64,000 nucleotides of DNA from Corallococcus sp. NCRR. GTDB taxonomy: Bacteria > Myxococcota > Myxococcia > Myxococcales > Myxococcaceae. The notes beneath the pieces were generated by a model. That model was given only the letters and a program-made list of their open reading frames with translations. It was not told the DNA's origin and did no database searches. A program made the translations under genes and the position numbers. The stretch's first letter is position 1, and each line of letters begins with the position of its first letter. This document shows positions 19,254 to 25,801 of this stretch, piece by piece. Location: contig NZ_CP114039.1 of assembly GCF_026965535.1 (NCBI RefSeq), forward strand, positions 5,518,001 through 5,582,000. The letters run 5' to 3'.

Positions 19254-21419
19254 ATGAATCCAATCCTGCGCCGAATCCTGAGTCTGGCCATGCTGTCCGT
19301 CTGCCTTCCCCACTGTGCCCCCAGTGAGAGCCCCGAGCCGCAACGGCAGGTCGCGCACAAGGCCTACTCCATCAGCCGGCGGACCGTCGGTGAGTCCCTG
19401 CGGAAGGGAAGCTGGGTCGAGCGCTCAGGGGCCCTGCGCGTCCACTTCCCGGGACGTGCAACGGCCCACGACGTCTCCTTCGTCATCAGCCATCAAATCC
19501 AGAAGGGGAACGGAGACGCGACCATCATCGTGACCGATGCCACGACGGACACGGTGTCGGCCTTCGCGTTCAGCGACGAGACCGGTCTCGCGACGATCTC
19601 GGTCTCAGGGACGCAGGTTCCCATCGCCTTCAATCCCGACGGCACCTTCACCGTCGACGGCCAGGTTCAAACCACCCATGAAGAGGTCGCGCGGGGACTC
19701 GCCGGCCACCCGGCGCTGCGAGAGGTGAGCCCCGACACCTACGTTGCGCTCCATGAAGCCCTGGGGATCGTCCTTCCGAGCACCTCGAAAATCGGTTTCA
19801 TCCTGGCGTACGTGGAGGCGCTCGCGGAGATCGCGGGGATGATGATCGACCTGGTCTACATTCCGCCTCCCCCTCCTGAAGGGACGGACTACACGGCGAG
19901 TGCGTTCATCTCGCGTCTCAACAAGAAGTGCATGGATGTGTCCGACGCGAACTTCGCGAATGGCACCCCCATCCAGATGTGGGGGTGCAATCTGACGGAT
20001 GCCCAGCAGTGGACCTTCGTCGGGGATACCGTCCGGGTCGGCGGCAAGTGCCTGGACGTGACCGACGGAGGCACGAGCAATGGCACGCCCCTGCGTTTGT
20101 GGGACTGTGTTGGAAACCCCGCCCAGACCTTCACGCGAACTGTCGACGGCAAGCTGATCAGCAAGCTCGCGAACAAGTGCGTGGCCATCAAGGACGGCAG
20201 CACGGCCGATGGCGCCAGGATCCAGCTCTGGGATTGCCAGGGCTCGCCCGACCAGCTGTGGGACCTCGGTGGGACTCCGGTGGTCTCGCGGCTCAACAGC
20301 ATGTGCATGGACGTGCCCGAGGCGAAGTTCTGGGACGGCAGACAGATCCAGATGTGGCAGTGCAATGGAACCTTTGCCGAGCGGTTCACCTTCCTTCGCG
20401 GCAGCATCCATGTCGGCAACAAGTGCCTGGACGTGGCCGACGGTTCCACGGGCAACGGCACTCCCGTTCGCCTTTGGGAATGCAACGGTACCGCCGCTCA
20501 GCACTTCACGCTGACCGACATTGGCGCCCTGCGCAGTGAGCTGCCTGGCAACAAGTGTGTGGACATCCAGGACGCCAACCCGGCCCCGGGGGCCCGGCTG
20601 CACCTCTGGGACTGTCTGGATGTCCCCAGTCAGAAGTGGAGCGTCGGCCCGACGGGGCGCTCCAACCTCGTCTCACGGCTCAACAACAAGTGCGTCGACA
20701 TTCCCTACGCGGACTACCGCAATGGCAACCAGGTCCAGATCCTGGGCTGCAAGGCGCATGATGCCCAGCGGTGGACCGTCGTCGGTGACACCATCCGGAG
20801 CGGCGGTAAGTGCCTGGACGTGGCCAACGGCAACGCGAGCAACGGCACGGCCATTCGCCTGTGGGACTGCAACGGCACCGCCGCCCAGAACTTCATGCAC
20901 ACCGCTGACGGCAAGCTGCGCAATCCCCTGACCCAGAAGTGCATGGACATCCAGGATGCCAGCCCGAGCGAGGGCGCCAAGCTGAACCTCTGGGATTGCG
21001 TGGATCGCCCCAGCCAGAAGTGGTTCTTCGGCCCGGCCATCGAGTCCACCTTCCTCGCGCCCGTCAACAACCTGTGCATGGACGTGCCGGATGCGGACTT
21101 CTCAAATGGCAACCAGGTCCGGATGTGGAGCTGCAATGGGACCGCCGCCCAGCAGTGGATCCCCGTCGGCGGCACGCTGCGGGCCGGCGGGAAGTGCCTG
21201 GACGTGGCGAATGCGAGCTCGAGCAACGGCACGGCCATCCGCGTGTGGGAGTGCAACGGCACCGCCGCCCAGAACTTCACGTACACCGCCGGTGGCAAGC
21301 TGCTCAATCCCCTGACCAACAAGTGCGTGGACATGCGGGAAGCCAACCTGGCCGAGGGTACCCCGCTGCACCTCTGGGATTGCCTCGACGTGCCCACCCA
21401 GAAGTGGATCCACCGCTGA
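19254..21419 (+). CDS. Lipoprotein with four ricin-type beta-trefoil lectin domains
   Basis: A 721-residue protein. The N terminus MNPILRRILSLAMLSVCLPHC is a signal peptide with a possible lipid-modified Cys21 (lipobox imperfect). Residues about 25-210 form an unrecognised domain, followed by a Pro-rich linker PPPPPEGTDY. From about residue 217 come twelve beta-trefoil subrepeats, each with KCMDV/KCLDV and a QxW/QxF end (AQQWTF, SQKWSVG, AQRWTV, TQKWIHR), grouping into four three-fold domains of about 125 residues. This is the ricin B / CBM13 fold and predicts multivalent carbohydrate binding at the cell surface or outside the cell. No catalytic domain is evident, so it could be an adhesin or lectin. 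Confidence 0.9.
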   Translation: MNPILRRILSLAMLSVCLPHCAPSESPEPQRQVAHKAYSISRRTVGESLRKGSWVERSGALRVHFPGRATAHDVSFVISHQIQKGNGDATIIVTDATTDTVSAFAFSDETGLATISVSGTQVPIAFNPDGTFTVDGQVQTTHEEVARGLAGHPALREVSPDTYVALHEALGIVLPSTSKIGFILAYVEALAEIAGMMIDLVYIPPPPPEGTDYTASAFISRLNKKCMDVSDANFANGTPIQMWGCNLTDAQQWTFVGDTVRVGGKCLDVTDGGTSNGTPLRLWDCVGNPAQTFTRTVDGKLISKLANKCVAIKDGSTADGARIQLWDCQGSPDQLWDLGGTPVVSRLNSMCMDVPEAKFWDGRQIQMWQCNGTFAERFTFLRGSIHVGNKCLDVADGSTGNGTPVRLWECNGTAAQHFTLTDIGALRSELPGNKCVDIQDANPAPGARLHLWDCLDVPSQKWSVGPTGRSNLVSRLNNKCVDIPYADYRNGNQVQILGCKAHDAQRWTVVGDTIRSGGKCLDVANGNASNGTAIRLWDCNGTAAQNFMHTADGKLRNPLTQKCMDIQDASPSEGAKLNLWDCVDRPSQKWFFGPAIESTFLAPVNNLCMDVPDADFSNGNQVRMWSCNGTAAQQWIPVGGTLRAGGKCLDVANASSSNGTAIRVWECNGTAAQNFTYTAGGKLLNPLTNKCVDMREANLAEGTPLHLWDCLDVPTQKWIHR
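19905..21416 (+). repeat. Four diverged ~380-bp tandem repeats (beta-trefoil units)
   Basis: Units begin near 19905, 20281, 20668 and 21055. Each encodes three subrepeats of KC(M/L/V)D(V/I) followed by WDC/W.C and QxW. Near-identical stretches such as aagtgcctggacgtgg recur between units, so the array arose by duplication within the gene and could still recombine. Confidence 0.75.
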
Positions 21420-21454
21420 GTCCGCGGCTCCCCAAGACATCCTGAGTCGCCTGG

Positions 21455-21482
21455 CAGCGCGCCGCCAAGGAGCGGCGCGCTG
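21455..21482 (+). terminator. Perfect 11-bp GC-rich hairpin after the lectin gene
   Basis: cagcgcgccgc (21455-21465) pairs with gcggcgcgctg (21472-21482) around a 6-nt loop, 35 bp after the lectin stop and before the next gene. Only a weak T content follows (ctcctcgttgct). Likely terminator. Confidence 0.55.
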
Positions 21483-21528
21483 CTCCTCGTTGCTTCACGG
21501 TCCTCCCTTCCGTCGCGGCCATTGCCCC

Positions 21529-22209
21529 ATGAAGAACTTCGCCCTGCTCCTGCTGCTCTGGATGGGAGTGCCCGCCTGCGCTCCGCTCCCCTCCCTCCCG
21601 GCGGACCGCGTCGTGGTGCTCTACTCCGTACGGGATGACGACGCCCTCACGCGTCCCGCCTGCGCCGAGCAGAAGGGGTGTCAGGCCATGACGCTCGAAT
21701 CCTTCGCGTGCACTCCGGAGGTGGAGTCCGCCCAGACGGTCATCGTGACCGGGCACAGCCTGCCACCGCTCTACCTTCATCAATCCCCGGAGGCGCTGGC
21801 TCGGGTGCTCCGGTGCCTCCAGCCGCAGCTCGTCGTCCTCGACACGTGCTATGGCTTCTCCGCCCCCCTCCTGGACGCGATGCTCCAGCAGGGCCTCGCC
21901 CCGCTGATTTTGGGCGCGACCTATCGCCTGCCTCCCGAGGGGCTGCGTTACGACGGACGGTTCTTCGCCAGGGGGCTGTCTGCCCATGAGCGGGCCGCCC
22001 TCGTCGATACCCGCAGCGGAGCGCACCTGTCGCGCTGGCAGGCGGATGCAGGGCAGTTGTCCAGCAGCCTCACCGAGGCCCGGTCCTGGTCCCGCGAGGA
22101 GTTGACGCGGCACCTCCAGCGGGTCCGGCCCAATCTGGTCCGGGTGCCCCTCGTGGGGACGGAAGAGCGCGTCCTTGAGCTGGTGGCTCCTGAGAGGTTC
22201 CGGCCATGA
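21529..22209 (+). CDS. Caspase-like-fold lipoprotein of unknown function
   Basis: A 226-residue product starting MKNFALLLLLWMGVPACAP, a lipoprotein-type signal with the candidate lipidated Cys near residue 17. The mature part has TVIVTGHSLPP (H76) followed by QLVVLDTCYGFSAPLL (C107). A His at the end of one hydrophobic strand and a Cys at the end of the next, followed by G, is the arrangement of clan CD (caspase/gingipain-like) peptidases. The following LILGATYRLPPEGLRYDGRF also fits the fold. The assignment is from motif order only and is tentative. The stop overlaps the start of the Lnt-like gene by 4 bp, so the two are translationally coupled and probably act on the same envelope process. 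Confidence 0.7.
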   Translation: MKNFALLLLLWMGVPACAPLPSLPADRVVVLYSVRDDDALTRPACAEQKGCQAMTLESFACTPEVESAQTVIVTGHSLPPLYLHQSPEALARVLRCLQPQLVVLDTCYGFSAPLLDAMLQQGLAPLILGATYRLPPEGLRYDGRFFARGLSAHERAALVDTRSGAHLSRWQADAGQLSSSLTEARSWSREELTRHLQRVRPNLVRVPLVGTEERVLELVAPERFRP

Positions 22210-23543
22210 GCGCGGTGGGGCGGCACCTTGCGATGTTTTGCATCGCAGGGGGGCTTCTGGGCGCGTCACAGCTTTCACCCCGGCTGGCATTCTTCGCGTG
22301 GGTGGGGTTCGCGCTTTTCGTGGCCGCGGTGGAGCGCACTCCGTCCCGGAGATGGAAGTGCGCGGGCGCGCTGCTCACTTGCGCCGTCAACCACGCGGTC
22401 TCCCTGCACTGGCTCGTTTCGACGCTCAGTTCCTATCGCCCGGAGGGACCGCCGCCCTGGCTGCTGTTCGCGGGCCTGCTCGGCATCGTGGTCCTCGTCA
22501 CACAGGCCCCAGTGCTCCTGGGCTGCGTCCTGCTTCGCAAGCTGCCGGGGTTCTGTTGGCTCCCCGCGTGCTGGGCAGCGGGGGAGTGGCTCGAAGAACG
22601 CGTCTGCGACTTCACCTGGGGGCAGTGGCTCTACTCTCAGTGGTCCGTGGAGCCCGTCCTCCACGTGCTGGCGCGCTTCGGCTGGTATCCGGTCCTGCTG
22701 CTCTGCTTGACGGGAGTGGCCGCCTTCGGCTGCGCCCTGGTGCATCACGGGCTCCCGGCGCTCGCGGTCGGAGTCGCGGCGGTTGCTGTCATGACGCTGG
22801 CGCCAGTCCAGGCTCCCGACGATCGTGCTCTGTCTGGCATTGGCGCGGTCTCCATGGCGGATGCCGCGCATCCCCCTTTGGCTTTTCCGAAGGGGCTGGA
22901 GGTGCTGGTCTGGCCGGAGGGCGTGATGAACGCGAGGCCCCGGCTCGAAGAGGGCCGCGACACCTCCGAGGTCCAGCTCCCTGGCCTGCCGGGACAGCCC
23001 GGGCAGGGGCACTTCGTGGGGTTGCTGGCCCGCTCACACGCGGGGGTGCGAAACGCGGCGGTGTTCGTCGATCCGCGCGGGCAGGTGAGGGCGATGCGCG
23101 CAAAGCGGCTCCTGGTCCCGGGCGGGGAGCGCTCCGTTCTGGGCGTGGGTCCGGGCTCCAGCCTCGTTCCAGGCGATGCTCCGGCGACGCTCGGGCCGGA
23201 CGCGCGACAGGGGATCGCGCTGATCTGCTACGAGGTCTTCAGCCGTTCCCTCGTGCTGGAGGGAAAGCGCGCCGGAGGGAGGTTCATCGCGGTGCTCGCG
23301 AGTGACCGCGCCTTGCGAGACAGCCCTGTCGCGATGCGACAGATCCTGGGCGCCCTGGTCCTTCGCAGCGCCGAGTCAGGTCTCCCGGCGGTCCGAGCCT
23401 CACTCTGGGGCAGCGCGGCGTTGATCAGCTCGCAGGGGCACATCCTGGGGCAGACACGGCCCGGCACCAGTGAGGTATTGAGCCTCCCGCCGCGGGATGC
23501 GCCCCAAGCCGAGCCGCCGCGCGGCGAGTCCGTGGGGTCGTGA
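22206..23543 (+). CDS. Apolipoprotein N-acyltransferase-like protein
   Basis: A 445-residue protein with about six N-terminal hydrophobic segments (for example LAFFAWVGFALFVAAV, WLLFAGLLGIVVLVTQAPVL) and a C-terminal nitrilase-type domain. The catalytic positions of Lnt are all present: Glu in LVWPEGVMNAR (E238), Lys in RAKRLLVPGGER (K300) and Cys in ALICYEVFSR (C341). Lnt transfers an acyl chain from phospholipid to the N-terminal cysteine of lipoproteins in the inner membrane. The protein is shorter and more divergent than housekeeping Lnt (about 510 residues in E. coli), so this is probably a paralogue. Coupling to a lipoprotein gene suggests a dedicated substrate. The start overlaps the preceding stop as ATGA. 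Confidence 0.82.
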   Translation: MSAVGRHLAMFCIAGGLLGASQLSPRLAFFAWVGFALFVAAVERTPSRRWKCAGALLTCAVNHAVSLHWLVSTLSSYRPEGPPPWLLFAGLLGIVVLVTQAPVLLGCVLLRKLPGFCWLPACWAAGEWLEERVCDFTWGQWLYSQWSVEPVLHVLARFGWYPVLLLCLTGVAAFGCALVHHGLPALAVGVAAVAVMTLAPVQAPDDRALSGIGAVSMADAAHPPLAFPKGLEVLVWPEGVMNARPRLEEGRDTSEVQLPGLPGQPGQGHFVGLLARSHAGVRNAAVFVDPRGQVRAMRAKRLLVPGGERSVLGVGPGSSLVPGDAPATLGPDARQGIALICYEVFSRSLVLEGKRAGGRFIAVLASDRALRDSPVAMRQILGALVLRSAESGLPAVRASLWGSAALISSQGHILGQTRPGTSEVLSLPPRDAPQAEPPRGESVGS

Positions 23544-23732
23544 GACACCGCTTCATGTGCAGCGTCGCCGGCCGGACCGTGAGCTGCGAGGAGGGGCCGC
23601 GGTAGCGTCGTCCTTCGCCTGCCGCCGCCCTGCGCTGAGAACCGCGCATCACGAGCATCCAGCGTGTCCGCGGGCATCATCGCCAGCCCTCTCAGCGGGT
23701 GCAGCCCGGATGCTTCGTGCCATGCTCCTTCG

Positions 23733-24194
23733 TCAACCTCTGCGCATGTCGAGATGGGGGATGCCGTCCTCGTCGTAGATGTCGCTCACGGCCACGAAGC
23801 CGAAGCCCTCGTAGAAGCGCTGCAGGTAGGCCTGCGCCCCGATGCGCACGGGCGTGCCCGGAAAGCGCTCGGAGAGGAACTGCAGGCCGCGCTCGACCAG
23901 GTCGCGGCCCTGCCGCTGCCCGCGCAGCGCTGGCGCGGTGACGACGCGGCCGAGGCTCGCCTCGGGGAACTTGAGGCCGGGCGGCAGTGCGCGCAGGTAG
24001 GCGCCCAACTGCCCCGTGCCCGGGACGCTCCCGAGCAGGTGGAAGCACGCGGCGTCCAGGCCGTCCGCATCGAGATAGAGGCTCTTCTGCTCCACCACGA
24101 AGACTTCGGAGCGCAGCGCGAGCAGCCGGTACAGCTCCTCGAGCGTGAGTTCGCTGAAGCGCTTCCACTGCCAGTCGAGAGGAGAGGGGGCCAT
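23733..24194 (-). CDS. elaA: ElaA-like GNAT N-acetyltransferase
   Basis: The 153-residue product matches the ElaA family from end to end: LTLEELYRLLALRSEVFVVE near the N terminus, LGRVVTAPALRGQRQGRDLV (acetyl-CoA pyrophosphate-binding loop of GNATs, motif A), then AQAYLQRFYEGFGFVAVSD and the ending DEDGIPHLDMRR. Cytosolic acetyl-CoA-dependent acetyltransferase; physiological substrate unknown. Start at 24194 gives the normal family length. A 189-bp gap on its downstream side (23544-23732) holds no gene that I can see. Confidence 0.88.
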   Translation of the reverse strand: MAPSPLDWQWKRFSELTLEELYRLLALRSEVFVVEQKSLYLDADGLDAACFHLLGSVPGTGQLGAYLRALPPGLKFPEASLGRVVTAPALRGQRQGRDLVERGLQFLSERFPGTPVRIGAQAYLQRFYEGFGFVAVSDIYDEDGIPHLDMRRG

Positions 24195-24343
24195 GGTGTC
24201 CGGTCACCTTAACGCGAGCGGGCCACGCGGTGGGGCGACGAGGGGCGTCACTGCTTGTTGTGCTTTACTCAGGACGCTGATGGCCTGGCGCTCCCCGGCC
24301 CGGTGACGCCAGCGTGGCGTCTGCTCATCCCAAAGGACCGACC

Positions 24344-24652
24344 ATGAAGAAGCTGCTCGTAGGAATGATGCTGGCTGTGATTCCGCTCTTGGGCTGTGGC
24401 GCGGAGGTCGAAGGTCTGGCGGAGCAGGGCCATATTGTCTCCACGGAGGACGGCACCGAAATGGTCATCGAGCATCGCGCGGAGCCGGGTGAGGCCCGGT
24501 CCGAGGACGTGTCGGCCATGGGCGCGTCCTGCTGGGTCGTGCTGGAGTACTGCAAGGACCCGAAAACGGGCCGGCCGAACTGCGCGCAGACCCACTGCAC
24601 CATGGACGAAGCCGTCACCGCCTGCAGGGCCCTCATCCGGAAGCATTGCTGA
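24344..24652 (+). CDS. Small cysteine-rich lipoprotein
   Basis: A 102-residue product beginning MKKLLVGMMLAVIPLLGCGAE, a textbook lipoprotein signal (LLGC). The mature part is acidic, then has six cysteines in about 50 residues (ASCWVVLEYC, NCAQTHC, ACRALIRKHC), suggesting disulfides outside the cytoplasm. No family recognised. The ATG at 24344 is chosen because it starts the signal peptide; the in-frame codon at 24314 adds ten unrelated residues. It converges on the next gene across a hairpin. Confidence 0.78.
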   Translation: MKKLLVGMMLAVIPLLGCGAEVEGLAEQGHIVSTEDGTEMVIEHRAEPGEARSEDVSAMGASCWVVLEYCKDPKTGRPNCAQTHCTMDEAVTACRALIRKHC

Positions 24653-24691
24653 GCCGCGCTCCAAGCGCTCGTCCATGAAGCGCGGGCGGTG

Positions 24692-24720
24692 GGGAGCATC
24701 ACGGTGGCCGCGATGCTCCC
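24692..24720. terminator. Hairpin between convergent genes
   Basis: gggagcatc (24692-24700) and gatgctccc (24712-24720) form a 9-bp perfect stem in the 99-bp gap between two convergent genes. No long T-run on either side. Probably a bidirectional terminator. Confidence 0.5.
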
Positions 24721-24751
24721 GTGAAGAGCCGTTTCCGGCTCCAGACTCCGC

Positions 24752-25219
24752 TCACAGGATTTCTTCGTAGGCGCTCTTCCAGCTGTAGCTCCCGGACTCC
24801 TTGCCCGTGATGGAGGTGTTCTCCGGGTCGATGTAGATGGTCAGTACGCCGCCGTCGAGCGAGGTCTTGGTTCCTTCCGTCGAGAGCCGGCAGACCGTCT
24901 TCTTGACGGCCTCCTTCACCGCCGCCTTGCCATCCGCGGTGCCGCAGACTTCGACCAGGGTGCCCACGGCCATCTGGCATGCGCTCTGGGTCCGATCCTT
25001 CATCGGGTCAAAGGCGGGGTAGCTCGTCCTCTCGTAGCTGCTCTTCAGGGCCGACCCGCAGGCCTTGTTGACCGCGTCCTCCCTCTTCTTCAGCTCCGCG
25101 TCGTAGGTGGCCCAGCCGTTCTTCTGGGCCACGGTGAGCCGCTGGGGCTTCGAGCTGGACTCGTCGGCGATGGCGAGCGAGGCGAACAGGCAGAGACACA
25201 CGGACGAAATCCGGAACAT
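24752..25219 (-). CDS. Secreted hypothetical protein
   Basis: A 155-residue protein starting MFRISSVCLCLFASLAIADE, a Sec signal peptide with likely cleavage after the Ala residues. AGGAG precedes this ATG by about 5 nt, fixing the start; the longer frame to 25297 is non-coding in character. The mature protein is Lys/Glu-rich with cysteines at KACGSALK, SACQMAVG, VEVCGTAD and TVCRLS, an even spacing suggesting two disulfides. No family recognised. Confidence 0.75.
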   Translation of the reverse strand: MFRISSVCLCLFASLAIADESSSKPQRLTVAQKNGWATYDAELKKREDAVNKACGSALKSSYERTSYPAFDPMKDRTQSACQMAVGTLVEVCGTADGKAAVKEAVKKTVCRLSTEGTKTSLDGGVLTIYIDPENTSITGKESGSYSWKSAYEEIL

Positions 25220-25426
25220 GAAGGCTCCTGGTGGAGGCGGGACACGGGAATGCGGACCGCCTCCACCAGGGAAGGGCCCCCGGGAGTTCTTTTGCATTCA
25301 TTTTCGAGAAAGCCGTGGGTACGCCTGGGCGAGCAGCTCCCGCTCGTAAGTGGGCTTCCTCAAGTGGGGGCAGAGTCGGAACCGGAAGAGTGGAATGAAC
25401 CGCCTGCGGCATAGGCGAGGCTGGAG

Positions 25427-25801
25427 TTGCCCCAGGAGTGCTCGCTGCGGCTGGATGGGGCCGGGTGCGCAGGAGTTTCGGGCTGCTACTCCGATACGTG
25501 GAGCGGCTTCCTCTGGCGTCACGTTGATGCTGATGAGGGACCGCGAATCGCCCGGTCGGAGGTCGCGCCAGTTTCGTACTGCATCCGCCGGTCCCAGGTC
25601 TTGCGCTTGCTCGGTCCCTATGGAGCCGCCGAGTCCCTGCTCCATGATGTAGTGGGGAGAAAATGCGGGGGATGGATGCTAGTGGCGGAATGGCCGGGCG
25701 CTCAATACCCCAACAGGGTGATGGTCCTGCACGTCAAGGACGCGATACGTCACCGGGGGACGGACGGACAGCTCTCCTGGCAGGCCTGTGAACCCAGATA
25801 A
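25427..25801 (+). CDS. Hypothetical ORF overlapping the start of zorD
   Basis: A 124-codon frame from a TTG at 25427. The 3' end reads WMLVAEWPGAQYPNRVMVLH followed by VKDAIRHRG and overlaps the GTG start of zorD by 14 bp. The C-terminal half looks protein-like, but the N-terminal half is weak and no ribosome site or family is evident; the true start may be nearer 25630-25680. It could be a small accessory gene of the Zorya operon or the decayed end of another gene. GC at third positions is lower than in the surrounding genes. Positions 25220-25426 contain nothing that I can support. Confidence 0.4.
   Translation: MPQECSLRLDGAGCAGVSGCYSDTWSGFLWRHVDADEGPRIARSEVAPVSYCIRRSQVLRLLGPYGAAESLLHDVVGRKCGGWMLVAEWPGAQYPNRVMVLHVKDAIRHRGTDGQLSWQACEPR

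Noticed and set aside
25298..25645. Minus-strand 115-codon frame before the Zorya operon
   Set aside because: Low-complexity composition, no start signal, overlaps the better plus-strand candidate.
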